Shown: one piece after another, positions 33,350 to 45,089 of the stretch
How positions within the stretch are numbered: position 1 is the first letter of the stretch
How the letters are laid out: each line of letters opens with the position of its first letter
DNA from: Epiperipatus broadwayi
Taxonomy: Eukaryota > Onychophora > Udeonychophora > Euonychophora > Peripatidae
NCBI GenBank assembly: GCA_028023455.1
Contig: JAQFVV010012496.1
Location: 310,001 to 374,000 of the forward strand
DNA: 64,000 nt
Direction: 5' to 3'
Translations under genes and position numbers: made by a program
Notes under the pieces: generated by a model
The model's database searches: none
What the model saw: only the letters and a program-made list of their open reading frames with translations
What the model was told of the DNA's origin: nothing

Positions 33350-33845
33350 TAAAAACTTAATGAAAAATATTTCTGTAGTGTAATTTTTACTACACCACTT
33401 TCACGCAAGGTAGAGACTAATTTTTGTCTGCTTTTAACACTTTGGGGAATGGTGTAATCATACACATATGAACAAAAGACATGTGGAAAGAATGTATTAT
33501 CCCCAAGATGCACATTTTGTGCTGAACCAGCACTCATCAGTGATTGACCCATATCACAATCTTTTACACATATCTTTGTAATTGTTCAGTATATAGATAG
33601 GGAATTATTACAGTTTAATTAATAAGTGTCAAACTTACTGCCCTCACAACTTTGACACAAACCACTTAATGAAAATATATTAATAATTTTTATTAGCCAT
33701 TCATTACCCTAGAGATTGTGCACTTAAGGAATAATATTTCTGCTGTGGAGTAAAACTTACATTACAGAAATATTATTCATTAAGTGGATAATCTCTAGTC
33801 TAATGAATGACAAATGAAAATTATGAATATATTTCCATTAATTGG
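33350..33845 (-). mobile_element. Family A ribozyme element
   Basis: TGTAATTTTTACTACACCAC, the hammerhead, GTGTCAAACTTACTGCCCTC and CACAACTTTGACACAAACCA, followed by an inverted ACATTACAGAAATATTATTC block near 33762. Confidence 0.7.
33490..33562 (-). ncRNA. Hammerhead with core mutation (family A)
   Basis: Perfect stem II GUGCUG/CAGCAC and CUGAUGA, but GAA has become AAA. Extra bases lie between CCAA-like sequence and the core. Stem III AUGUGCAU and C-UUGG are kept. Confidence 0.55.
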
Positions 33846-33883
33846 CAGCAACTATTATGATTAGCTACAAAGACTTAATCATC

Positions 33884-34305
33884 ATTAATAAAACAGGCAA
33901 AACTCTCCATACAGTGGTGCCACTCAGTGCAAGCCAGAGTAATCAATGGATGCAGGAAGGCTTGTGCATAAAATCCCTATCTAGTGCCTACTTATGCAAT
34001 ATCCCCAGACTAGTTTCTAGTTTGTGGCTTTCGTCAGTGAGAACCTTGGATCTGAGAGTGCTTCACCTAGATCTTGGCTAATGCAACCCACCAGCAGCCA
34101 TCTTTTATTTCTACTTAACTACAAAAGTTTAGGGATATTGGATGAATAGGCACTAGATAGGGATTTTATGCACAAGCTTTCTGGCATCCATTGCTTACTC
34201 TGAATTGCACTGAGTAGTGCTACTGTATGGAGAGTTTTGCCTGTTTTAATAACAGTTATGAACAAGCATAAGAAATGGTGATCATGTGATGTTTCATGGT
34301 TTAAT
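33884..34305. mobile_element. Family B ribozyme foldback element
   Basis: Ends AAACAGGCAAAACTCTCCAT (33891) and GAGAGTTTTGCCTGTTTTAA (34231). Hammerhead at 33994-34051. The right arm starts at about 34128 (GTTTAGGGATATTGGATGAA). Confidence 0.75.
33994..34051 (-). ncRNA. Hammerhead with weakened stem II (family B)
   Basis: CUGACGA, GAA, ACUAGU and C-UGGGGA are intact, and proximal stem I (UUCUCA/UGGGGA) pairs with wobbles. Stem II has drifted (AGCC..ACUA) and one distal base is changed. Confidence 0.55.
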
Positions 34306-34960
34306 ATCATCATCAATGGTAGATTATCATCCATCTATTTTCAAAAATAACTTGTTTGTATTTTTAAATAAAAACATTACAATTTTTATAAAGTCGTCCA
34401 AATAAGAGAGCAACAACAAGCTATGTTAAGGTGGTAACAACTCATGAAAAAGGATTACAAGTGATGAAATTACTACTTGACAATTGCTACTTTGTTGCCA
34501 AAAGACTATATTGGGTCATCAAATCAATCTTTAAAATAGGAAAGTTGCATTTAATTTCAAATCCGCCTTTAAAATAGGAAGGCTGTATTTATTTTCACTT
34601 TTTAACAATATATCGACAACGTAATATATAATACATGTCTACAGTGTAGTTTAAATAACAATAGATTGTCTTGCTTATACTATACATGCACATAGGTTTA
34701 TTCATTACAACTTTAAAATTTTTGAGCTTTATAGTTGTCTACTTGAACAGAAACTATAATTGATCAATAATATTTATATACGTGAATATATTCAAATCTC
34801 ATTCTCAAACAATGTTCCAATGGTATTCAACTAAGTCAAAATAAGAATTTTAATTACTAAATAATTTATTTTATTTAAACTTATTTCTAGTAGTAGCCAT
34901 GGGTTTGATATAAAACTGTTGGAAGTCTGCTTACAACTGTTGAAGAGTTTAAAAAGCATA
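34306..34960. other. AT-rich non-coding stretch
   Basis: A short internal duplication of TTTAAAATAGGAA.G occurs near 34531 and 34567. No gene seen. Confidence 0.4.
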
Positions 34961-35136
34961 TATATATATATAACTATTCAAAACAATACAATAATTAATA
35001 CAGTAACAATATTTTAAACAAATATATACCAATTTAATAGAAGTACTTTCAACTATCTATGTAGTCGTTGTCAACTAGACTCAAATTGTATTAGAAAAAA
35101 CCGTTACAAATGTAAACAAAAGCAATACGTCATACA

Positions 35137-35748
35137 TCAATTTTCCCACAATTCATTAATTTTTATATTGGCTGTCTGTCTATTTATCAACTGTTGCTTT
35201 TCACTTTTTATTAACATAGCCTCTTTAATTTTGCGTTTATTATTATTTCTTTCAATACACAGAATTTTAACTTTATTAAAATCAAAATCAAAACCATAAT
35301 TACATGTTACATTATGATCAAAAAATACTGATGGTGATACATCATCATTTCTAACATTCTCTTGTCTTGATTTTTGCACTCGTTTATATAATAACAAATG
35401 CTCCCTTGATCTTTTCTCCAATGTACATCGAGATTCCCCAATATATGCCTTTCCACAAAAACATAGCCATTTATATATTGCACAACTTTGATTTAAAATA
35501 CCACACCTATTTTTTGAATTATTTATTAATCTATTTAAATTAGGAGTAGTATAAAATGCAACTCGACATATATTTTTATATATCTGTTTTATAAATTTAA
35601 CCTGTTCATTACAAATAAATGGTATTGATATCCAAGTATATTTTATTTTATCAATATCTATAGCATCTAAAATATTTCTATTATTATTAAATTTAGTAAC
35701 AATATTATAAATTAATTTATGATCATATCCAACATTTAATAAATCCAT
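35137..35748 (-). pseudogene. Penelope GIY-YIG endonuclease and C-terminus, inverted copy
   Basis: 203 codons on the minus strand, matching the last 203 codons of the plus-strand frame with two amino-acid differences. It includes the endonuclease segment CAIYKWLCFCGKAYIGES and REHLL. It lacks any RT and is simply the inverted arm. The near-identity to the other arm shows the two were made in one insertion event. Confidence 0.8.
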
Positions 35749-35829
35749 AATAAATACATTTATGTTACTTATTTTATCAGAACTATATTTACATAATTTA
35801 TTATTCCTAAATAAAAATGATTTTAAACC

Positions 35830-37186
35830 TGTAGATTTATAGAAACATTATTAAAAGATGTTCTTGGATTTGGAAAATATACTATTAATTCATCGTTTGA
35901 TTTTATAAAGAAAATTCAAAATATTAATATTAATAATAATGATAGTATTTGTACATTTGATATATGTGAAATGTACGGTTCAATAGATAGATTAAAATCT
36001 ATAAAAATTATATTAGATGCTTTAAGGTTAAAAAAAGTTGATGTTAAAAAAGTAAAATTTGTAAATGATGTATTATATTTTATTGATAAAAATATATATG
36101 CTATATTTAATGAAAATTATTATAAAATGGATTATGGATGGCCTATGGGACTTCCTGTAGTTTCCAAATATGTAGTTTTGTGGTATCAAGATATGAAGAT
36201 ATAATTCTTAATACTAATATATATTGCCAAGGTATTAAAATTTATTACAGGTATGTTGATGATGTTTTCGTTTGTGGAAGTTTAGATATTATAAATGTAT
36301 TATTCAATGAATTAAATAGTTTAGAAGGTTTAAAATGGAGTAAATCTTTTGAAGAAAAAAGTCAATTCAGTATTTAGATATTAAAGTTACACGTAATAAA
36401 AATAAATTAGATTATTGTATGGTAATAAAAGATATTGAAAAAAGAGGATATATTCCTTGGTATTCAAATGTGCCAATTGCACATAAATTATCCAGTTTAA
36501 AATCATTTTTATTTAGGAATAATAAATTATGTAAATATAGTTCTGATAAAATAAGTAACATAAATGTATTTATTATGGATTTATTAAATGTTGGATATGA
36601 TCATAAATTAATTTATAATATTGTTACTAAATTTAATAATAATAGAAATATTTTAGATGCTATAGATATTGATAAAATAAAATATACTTGGATATCAATA
36701 CCATTTATTTGTAATGAACAGGTTAAATTTATAAAACAGATATATAAAAATATATGTCGAGTTGCATTTTATACTACTCCTAATTTAAATAGATTAATAA
36801 ATAATTCAAAAAATAGGTGTGGTATTTTAAATCAAAGTTGTGCAATATATAAATGGCTATGTTTTTGTGGAAAGGCTTATATTGGAGAATCTCGATGTAC
36901 ATTGGAGAAAAGATCAAGGGAGCATTTGTTATTATATAAACGAGTGCAAAAATCAAGACAAGAGAATGTTAGAAATGATGATATATCACCATCAGTATTT
37001 TTTGATCATAATGTAACATGTAATTATGGTTTTGATTTTGATTTTAATAAAGTTAAAATTCTGTGTATTGAAAGAAATAATAATAAACTCAAAATTAAAG
37101 AGGCTATGTTAATAAAAAGTGAAAAGCAACAGTTGATAAATAGACAGACAGCCAATATAAAAATTAATGAATTGTGGGAAAATTGA
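35830..37186 (+). pseudogene. Penelope-like reverse transcriptase and GIY-YIG endonuclease, frameshifted
   Basis: The reading frame is split in three. 35830-36204 has FDICEMYGSIDRL and the GWPMGLPV motif. About 36180-36370 has YYRYVDDVFVCG, the YVDD catalytic site of the polymerase. 36368-37186 has the RT thumb-like part (YLDIKVTRNKN, YIPWYSN), then the endonuclease (IYKWLCFCGKAYIGES, REHL) and the KIKEAMLIKSE tail. The N-terminal third of RT is absent. The order RT then GIY-YIG is diagnostic of Penelope-like elements. Two frameshifts make it non-functional. Confidence 0.85.
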
Positions 37187-37390
37187 TGTATGACGTATTG
37201 CTTTTGTTTACATTTGTAACGGTTTTTTCTAATACAATTTGAGTCTAGTTGACAACGACTACATAGATAGTTGAAAGTACTTCTATTAAATTGGTATATA
37301 TTTGTTTAAAATATTGTTACTGTATTAATTATTGTATTGTTTTGAATAATTATATATATTTTATTATAATTGGAATACAGACATTGATTA

Positions 37391-37484
<94 letters not shown>
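37391..37484. repeat. (AT)n microsatellite
   Basis: About 46 TA repeats directly beyond the Penelope element. Confidence 0.95.
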
Positions 37485-37486
<2 letters not shown>

Positions 37487-37744
37487 CTATCAAAATGACC
37501 CTAAATTCAGAACTCAACCAGACTGGCTAACAAAATAAACTCTAAAACATTACCAATGGTGTGACTGCTACAAACAGACTTCTCAAATGTAAAGAACTAC
37601 AAAATAACATATTAATACTAAACATTATCAACAATTACCTTTACCTCCCATACACTCTTAATATTAAAAGGACTATGTAATATTGTGGAAGAAAAATTAC
37701 TCTTTACACATGCACTATTGGATTGATATTGAATTTTCATGCAC

Positions 37745-38245
37745 TCATCTGCCAATAAGTGCTTTAAAAATATAAATGAATCACTTATGCTTAGAATCTA
37801 TTCTTATATAAACCAATCCTTATTGACTATGCTTAAATCGAGATTTCACATTATTGTGAGTCTGATATTTCAAATGTCAAATTATTTGTACAAATTTAGT
37901 CTATTATCATAGGGAACCAATTTTTTTCCTTATTTGCATCTACCTGCAACATTGAATTATCACATGATCACCATCTTCTTGCATCCATTGATTACTCTGG
38001 CTTGCTCTGTAATGCTACTGTATGGATTGTTTAGCCTCTGTGTAAACTTTGAATTATATTAGTCTGAATATATGTCATAAATAGCGATTTATTTATGTGT
38101 AACCTTGTCAATTGAAATATCAGGCTCATAATAAGTTCCAAGTCCTAATTTAAGCATGGACAATAAGTGTTGGTTTATATAAGAATAGACTCTAAGCATA
38201 AGTGATTTATTTATGCTTTTAAAATACTTATTGATGGATGAGGGC
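37745..38245. repeat. Foldback repeat (family F) with a family B fragment inside
   Basis: The arms (37745-37880 and 38085-38240) are inverted, sharing CTTATGCTTAGA.TCTATTCT and its complement. The loop contains a family B piece (37965-38050: ATCACATGATCACCATCTTC to CTGTATGGATTGTTTAGCCT). Confidence 0.65.
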
Positions 38246-39175
38246 AAGTAAATTTAACGTCAATCTAATAGCGCAAGCGCTAAGAGCAATTTCCTTCCAC
38301 AAGATCACATGTATATAATAATCACTAAATTATTTATTACATATATTGAAATACATTAAAGATCAGCTTTTTCAAACTATTGTGCATGTGCTTTTACGAG
38401 TGTTAATAATAAATGAATACTTTCACTCCCAACACAAGATATAGTATTGACAAAAGACTAAAATGAATCCACTTATTCTTTCCAACTCTGAAAAGGCTGA
38501 TCTTTAATGTATTACAATTTATAAAACATAGCGCTATAAAATAAATGCTTATATACATTGAAATAATAATTTTGCAATGGCTGTAGAGCATGCTCAGAAG
38601 GTCAAAGTATAAAGGCAGAACAGAACACTTAAACTGTTAAAAATTAGATTTGGAAAGATATTAGATATGGATGGTATAAAAATTCGAATGAAAACATAAA
38701 AACATACAAGCTTATAGTTAATTACTGAAATAAAGTTCTTTTTTAATTTTAACTTTAACAATACTAATTATGTATAAATATTTTTTTTAGTTTTAAAATG
38801 AAAAGCCTTTAAATTTACTCTGATAATGTGTATATGTTACAGATCGCAAAACTTTAATTGATGAAATCCAATGTTTTAGAGTCGGAAAATGATTTTTAAA
38901 AAACTTTATACAAACATCATGTAGACAAGTTAAGTTTTACTTAACTGTGTTGGAAACAAATCCCAATATTTGTCTAAAAATGTAATTAGAGATTAAAGTT
39001 AAAATTGTAATTCCTTTTTTATAAAGTTATTAAATTTTTTTAATTTGAGTGAAACTCCGGATGTGAATTCAAACTTGGTTACTGCCACATGTGAAAAGAT
39101 ATAAAAGAAGCAAAAAGCAATTTATTTATTAGATTAATAGATTTTTTCCAAGAGAGAGAAATCTAGTTGAGGCAA
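38246..39175. other. Mostly AT-rich; small inverted repeat
   Basis: ACATTAAAGATCAGCTTTTT (38353) and AAAAGGCTGATCTTTAATGT (38491) are inverted. The segment AAACATAGCGCTATAAAATA (about 38524) recurs in variant form near 40370 and 47768. No gene seen. Confidence 0.4.
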
Positions 39176-39177
39176 TA

Positions 39178-39455
39178 GTTATTAAATGTGTTCAATAGAT
39201 GTGCAATTGCATATGTCACTGAAATTGCTTTAAATCTCCAGTGTATTATGTTTATATTTTACATCAATAAAACAAGAAATGCATGAAAAATAAACAGGGG
39301 TCCCTTCAAGAAGCTTGCAAACATTCAATAGATGTGCAATTGTGTATGTCACTGAAATTGCTTGAAATCTCCAGTGTATTATGTTTATATTTTACATCAA
39401 GAAAACAAAAAATATATGAAAAATAAACAGGGGTCCCTTCAAGAATCTTCCAAAC
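39178..39455 (+). repeat. Tandem duplication, 133-bp unit
   Basis: TTCAATAGATGTGCAATTG starts at 39191 and again at 39324. Both units end AATAAACAGGGGTCCCTTCA. They differ at a few positions. Confidence 0.85.
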
Positions 39456-39944
39456 CATTCTGAATTATTCCAGAAGCCATGAAAGAAAAGTACAACACAA
39501 AATATTTAAAAAGTGATATAACATAAAAAACTATTGAAAGAAAAAACTCATCAAGATAACATAGAATGTGAATAAATGCTACAAGATGTAAAAGAAAACT
39601 ACAACTAAAATGATACTATGATAAAGAGAAGAAAGCTATAAATATTTGTAAAAGTTATGATCAAAAGATTGCCTTCTAAATAACTATTTATATCTCTCCT
39701 TAAATCTCTTGAAACAAGGATTAAGACTAATATTAGTTGTTGAAATGAAATACAAAACCAAGAAAAATGTTTGTTTATAAAGAATTTCCATAACAAACTT
39801 AAGCCAGGATTTCACCCAAAAATTATCTTTACTTGTTATTTAATATTTTAAATTCAAGAATATCTAAAAAAAATTCTCTCAGTTTTAAGAAATTATTTTA
39901 TAGCTCATGATTTGTTAAAAAAATATATTGTGAAATATTTTAGT
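39456..39944. other. AT-rich non-coding stretch
   Basis: Nothing recognised. Confidence 0.4.
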
Positions 39945-39947
39945 ACT

Positions 39948-40052
39948 GGTCCATTAGCCACTGTACATCATTTGATGGTGCTCTTTCTGTGCAAAAACAC
40001 ATCATTATAACATTTCCGAGCCATGTGTGGCTAATAGACCAGTACCAACATT
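39948..40052. repeat. Short inverted-repeat element
   Basis: TACTGGTCCATTAGCCAC and GTGGCTAATAGACCAGTA bound about 100 bp. A MITE-like size, but no target duplication is clear. Confidence 0.5.
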
Positions 40053-40700
40053 TCATTATGTTTGATTAAGTGTTAAAATGTAAAAGCAATAAGGCATATC
40101 TGAAGTGAAAATAATAAATATTGAAAATAATCAGGATTGTTTTTTTCATTCAAAATTGTTTTTTCCCTCTCTCTGACTTTAAAAATCAATATTCTCAAAA
40201 ATGAATTTTTCTTAGCTTTGCATTTAAAATAAAATTGAATATAGTTTTAAAATATACATGTTATAGTAATAATAAGCCATTAAGCTAATGCACTTTGTGA
40301 ATTTTAATTATAAATGAATACTCTCACTTCTAAACACAAGATAAAGTCTACTATTACAGTTTATAAAACATAGCACTACATAAAATAAATATACATGTTA
40401 GTAAACTATATATAAAAAACTAATTGATAAGATTAAGTGAATTATGACTTACAAATATTTTAACACATCTTTTAAGAAATACTGTTAAAAATATTGTAAC
40501 CACAATGTAATCATGCATCTCTGGATCAACATCACATTTTCTAGCAATTACAAGTGCTTGCTTTCCTATTGGCAAAGATGGTCTTAATCTAATATATTCT
40601 CATACATTTGTGTTATATATCAGAGCTAAGATGCATATCACTACCAAAGTTAATTCAATTCTCAAAACCAGTTCTCCACCTATAATATTTATTGCTCATC
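40053..40700. other. AT-rich non-coding stretch
   Basis: Holds a variant of the AAACATAGC.CTA.ATAAAATAA sequence (about 40370). Nothing else seen. Confidence 0.35.
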
Positions 40701-41190
40701 TTCCATACACAAGTCACTTTTTTATGCTGATCGTGCGATTGAGCATGCAGATGTGTTTGACAATTATAACATCAAATCTTTAATTGGTGTTTTATTTAAA
40801 GATCTAAAAAAAGTATGTACCCTAACAGACATCTATGGTCAACCCTCCCAATGGACAGAACTGTATACAGATCCAAAATATGTGTATTACCCAATCATGG
40901 CTAAAATTTTTGCTTAACTTATTACTTAACACAATTCCTACAATAATTTTCCTCAACATTAAATCTGAACCCAACACATATATTATGTAATAGTCATCCG
41001 GAATATATGATACATATTTTTGAAACATGTCCATACTTCTCATCTTTTAGACACTTATATTCCACAAGCAAACAATTAATCTAAAAGAACTGCTTGAGAA
41101 AAATATCAAAACTGTCAATCCATACAAAGCCATGGTATTATTCAGACTATTAGAACTATGTCGCTTGTTTGCTATTCTGTAATTTTCAAC
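40700..41190 (+). pseudogene. LINE C-terminal coding remnant (tentative)
   Basis: Plus-strand pieces read LYTDPKYVYYPI, then HPEYMIHIFETCPYFSSF, then NPYKAMVLFRLLELCRLF before a stop. The H...F..CP.F pattern resembles the cysteine-histidine end of non-LTR retrotransposon proteins, as also seen at 61.85 kb. Several stops and frameshifts interrupt it and no polymerase motif is in view. Confidence 0.35.
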
Positions 41191-41476
41191 AACAAAAAAT
41201 ATAATGTTCTAAAAAAATAATAAAAAGTAGCATAATGTATATTTATATGTCCTAAAATATATACCCAGAAATACTATGAGAAAAATTTGGCAGAACAATA
41301 CTTTTCTCAGTTGGTCATTATTTTAAAATGATATAAATTATACTTCAAAACTGAAGTCATTGTATCTGCCTTCATACACTAATCATAATAACTATGTGTT
41401 ATGAGTCATGTATCATATCATATTAAAAAAAATCACCCTGTACATATGTTAATATTTGTACATAATTTGTAATATA

Positions 41477-41745
41477 GGGAGCATACCAATAGCTCAAACA
41501 AGCTTTTATTTAATAAGTGCAATAAGAGAAAATATTTAAAATCTCTATGTAGAATATTTTTACTCCCAGATCAATTGGTTTTGAGCTTATGGCTCATTTC
41601 AGTGAGGAGCTAATGTGAGTCATAAGCTCAAAACAAATTGATCTGGGAATAAAAATATTCTAGATAGAGATTTTAAACATTTTTTCTTACCATATTTATT
41701 AAATAAGTTTGTTTGAGCTATTGGTATGCTCCCTATGTTACATAT
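41477..41745. repeat. Palindrome with about 115-bp arms, diverged ribozyme-like centre
   Basis: The arms begin GAGCATACCAATAGCTCAAA and end TTTGAGCTATTGGTATGCTC. The centre (CATTTCAGTGAGGAGC) and adjacent sequence parallel the family B hammerhead position. Confidence 0.75.
41573..41618 (-). ncRNA. Very diverged hammerhead-like sequence
   Basis: Minus strand: CUCCUCA, CUGAAAU (expected CUGANGA), GAGC-CAUAA-GCUC, AAA (expected GAA), a CAAUUG palindrome, AUC, UGGGAG. The order and the stems match family B, but three core bases are wrong. It may be a dead relative or a chance resemblance. Confidence 0.3.
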
Positions 41746-42515
41746 TTGTAAACACAAGCTTTTAAAAACAATGTCACGTGATATATGACTAACTGTATTG
41801 ATTATTATAGTTTAGTATCAAAAACAGGTTTATTATTATAGTTTATTATATACATTTTAACGCACAAAATTTGATTCATTGTTTAGAATAAATAAATTCG
41901 AACGTTATTATTAAAATAAAGATATCAAATTAAAAATAAATTAATTGAATTATTATTATTAAATTTCAGATAAAATTCTGAATAATTTCACAATTTAAAT
42001 AAAAAATTAATCGTGTATAAAAATATTTGACGCTTGTTAAAAACATTAATTTACACCCTTAACAGACGCATGTGTGTATGAAAATAGAAAATTTGTTAAT
42101 GAAGGAAGATTATTATTATTAGAATAAACTTATTTTTATATTAATGAAATGAAACAACCAATAAACAAATGTATTGACCTGCTAAAGTTATTTTATTAAT
42201 ATTAGGCTTACAAGATAAACAACCATAAAGTGAGATAATGCATAAATAAAAATAAAACGATTATATTGCTAGATTTAAGTATTTGATTTATGTTTTTTAT
42301 ATATGCTAATAATTAAAAAGATATCTATAAGAATATGATTCAATGATAATGATAGGCACATTAATTAATTAATTAATTAGAATTGAATATAGTTTTACTA
42401 TTTGTATTTAAATATTATATTATATTTAAAATAATTGAGGTATGGAATAAATATAAAATTTTAAAATACCAATTTTCTTTCATGTTGTGAAGAATTATAG
42501 ATTGTCATGTAGTTA
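41746..42515. other. AT-rich non-coding stretch
   Basis: Nothing recognised. Confidence 0.4.
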
Positions 42516-42519
42516 ATTT

Positions 42520-43050
42520 TCACAGAGGCATAACTTTCGATAAAGTAGTGTCACTCAGTGCAAACCAGAATAATCAATGGATGCAGAAAGATTTGTGCAT
42601 AAAATCCCTATCTAATACGTACTCATCCAATATTCCCAGACTAGTTTCTAGCTTGTGGCTTTCATCAGTGAGAAGCCTTGGATCTGAGAGCACTGCACCT
42701 AGATCTTAGGATCTAATGCAACTCTCCAACAGCCATCTTTTACATTATTAGCTAACTGTAAAGCTTTGAGTCCAAAATGAAAGAAAAAAATGTTTCAATT
42801 CAAGCTCCTTAGCTTATATAGTTGTGTAGATCTGAATTCAGTTCAGTATTGAAACCTTTTGATATCTTTGGTTCTTTCTGAGGATATTGGTTGAGTAGGC
42901 ACTAGATAGGGATTTTATGCACAAATCTTCCTGCATTCATTGATTATTCTGGTTTGCACTGAGTGACACTACTGTATGGAAAGTTTTACATCTGTGTAAA
43001 CAGCTTGTGGAAGCATAAATAATGGTGATCATGTGATGTTTAGTAGTTAA
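42520..43050. mobile_element. Family B ribozyme element, longer form
   Basis: Left end with TTTCGATAAAGTAGTGTCAC, intact hammerhead (42625-42683), non-coding interior, then the opposite arm from about 42880 (GATATTGGTTGAGTAGGCAC) ending GATCATGTGATGTTTAGTAG. Confidence 0.75.
42625..42683 (-). ncRNA. Type I hammerhead ribozyme, intact with compensatory changes (family B)
   Basis: Distal AUCCAA/UUGGAU, proximal UUCUCA/UGGGAA, core CUGAUGA, stem II AGC-CACAA-GCU, GAA, ACUAGU, C. Compared with the copy at 13960-14018, a C-G pair in stem I has become U-A and a G-C pair in stem II has become A-U, each with both partners changed. Predicted cleavage is between + 42639 and 42638. Confidence 0.8.
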
Positions 43051-43615
43051 CTTTCCTGTACATGAGCTAGTCCAATTCAGTCATATTATTTAAGTTGTGT
43101 ATTACAGTTTACTCATCCTGTATCCAGATTATTCCATTATACGTTTAATAACTATGATATATTTGTTAATATGCCCACACTAGATCTTATCAGACTATAG
43201 AAATAATATTCCTAGTTGTTATATATTATTATTAGATGGAAATGGTCTATCTATAAAAAGGAATACTATAATTCAATTATAATGTCTTTAGGAAAGCAAA
43301 TATGTCATAGTGTCAAAATTATAGTCATAATGATAAATAGTTTTAGCTTCATGTTAAAACATATGATTATTTATTTATTGTATTTAATTTAATTAATAAA
43401 ATTTGAATTACCATAATATTAGTTACTATATTATTCATTTGATTATCTGATTATTTATCTGTGAAGTATAAAAAAATACATAACTACATAAGAATAAATG
43501 TTCGTTTTGTATTACCAAACATGTCTCATACCAACAATATCATATACAGATCAGCCACATACAAACAAATAAGAAAAGCATTTAAAGTATTGAAAATAAT
43601 ATTTGTCACTATTAG
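43051..43615. other. AT-rich non-coding stretch
   Basis: Nothing recognised. Confidence 0.4.
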
Positions 43616-43719
43616 ATGTAATTAAAGAGGATTTGAACACAGTGTTTTAATCTTCCTTCAACTATCCTCTCCATCTTATATAACCAATACACATGACCAC
43701 ACACATGTGAATAAAATAA

Positions 43720-43782
43720 ATTATCTCCAATATATGTGCTTCATAATGAACCAGCACTCATCAGTTGGTCTACATCACCATC
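43720..43782 (-). ncRNA. Decayed hammerhead (family A)
   Basis: CCAA, CUGAUGA and the UUGG strand are kept. Stem II (GUGCUGGUUCAUUAU) and the GAA/stem III region (GAAGCACAUAU) are damaged. Confidence 0.5.
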
Positions 43783-44471
43783 TTCTACACACACACATAT
43801 ATAATCAGTGCTCATTTTACATTAAGATATTTAATCTTCTCCCCCCTCTAACTTTTCAGCCATTTATATTATTGAAAATCTGATAATGGAATTCTCAAAT
43901 CCTTCATAATGACAATATTATTGTTATACCCATGTTGACTTTAAGTCACTTTGACCCCTCATATATATGACTCAAAGTATTTCAGACAAAAATACAATTA
44001 CTAAATAATGAAATTTTAAATTGTGTTATTTTATTGGTCATTTGCTTCATATAGAAATAGTTTCTTTGATTAAAGAGTAAATTGAAAACAGATTTTAGCT
44101 AACACCAGGTAGAAGTCCTTGTTGAAAAATTTATTAATATCTGCACTAACTAATCAGTTTGTTAGAGATTACTAAAGAAGTTATTTTCCTCATTCTGGAA
44201 GTAGTGATAGATCTGTATCTATTACTTTATATTAAGATAGCAAATTTTCAAACTTTAATGGAATGGCCTTAATGTACTCCACCCTCCACCTCAACATGGG
44301 CATGACTATAATATTGGCATCAACAAAGGATTTGGGCATTTCATCATTCAGATTTTTAATGATATGGATGGCTGAAGATGGAGGATGGAGTAGATTGAAG
44401 CCATTCAAATTAAGTTTGAAGATTTGCTATCTTAATATAAATTGAAGTCTGATTGTATATAATATGTGTGG

Positions 44472-44540
44472 GAGATTATGATCTGGACCAACTGATGAGT
44501 GCTGGTTCAGCATGAAATACATAAGTTGGAGACCATTTAT
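44472..44540 (+). ncRNA. Hammerhead with altered cleavage side (family A)
   Basis: CCAA, CUGAUGA, GUGCUGGUUCAGCAU and GAA are intact. Stem III and the cleavage region read AUACAUAAG before UUGG, so the required U-H step is displaced. Confidence 0.55.
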
Positions 44541-44640
44541 CTTTTTCACATGTATGTGATCAGGCATATTGGTGATATGAGGTAGAATGGACCACTTAAA
44601 GAAGTTTGAAAGTCTGGATTCAAATCCCCTATATTATAAT

Positions 44641-45085
44641 TAGTATTTTGCTTTATTACATCATGGTTAAAAAATTATTTATATGGAAGATATTACCATT
44701 AAATTTCCAATATTTAAATTGGTAAATCTGTAAAAATTTTCTATTAAATGCTTTTATATTAACTTGCTCTGTCTGTGTACATTTCTCTGTCTGTATATCC
44801 AATTTTTAAAATTTTTAACGATGAAAAAAAATCTATTCCCATTTACAACATTAACTCACATTGTTACATTTCCCAAGAAAAGTCTTTAGCAAGTGAACCA
44901 ATGAAAATATTATGTTTGTAAAATAAAATTTTGATAATATTGATTTAACTCATATTTAATAAATTAAATTAAAAATATAAATATATCTGTTTAACTTTTA
45001 TAAAAAAATGACCGCAACGCCACCTGTATTGATAATACTGCAGATGAACACAAAGATGTCTAAAAGAAACTGAGGAAGAAAATTA
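44641..45085. other. AT-rich non-coding stretch
   Basis: Nothing recognised. Confidence 0.35.
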
Positions 45086-45089
45086 TTAT

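Larger units (their letters stand above)
34968..37375 (+). mobile_element. Penelope-like retroelement with long inverted arms
   Basis: The left arm (34968-35826) is a near-identical inverted copy of the right arm (36496 to about 37350). The unique middle (35827-36495) holds part of the reverse transcriptase. A partial inverted 5' copy attached to a full 3' copy is typical of Penelope-like insertions. Both ends abut (AT)n. The element is very AT-rich. I do not see a hammerhead or the GAAAGCGCU hairpin in its terminal sequence. Confidence 0.85.
43620..44640. mobile_element. Family A element with inverted ribozyme arms
   Basis: The left arm (about 43620-43990) carries a minus-strand hammerhead and the right arm (about 44230-44640) a plus-strand one. 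They share GATTTGAACAC/GATTCAAATCCCC, TACATTAAGATA/TATCTTAATATAAA and CAGCCAT/ATGGCTGAA blocks. The middle is AT-rich and non-coding. Confidence 0.7.
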
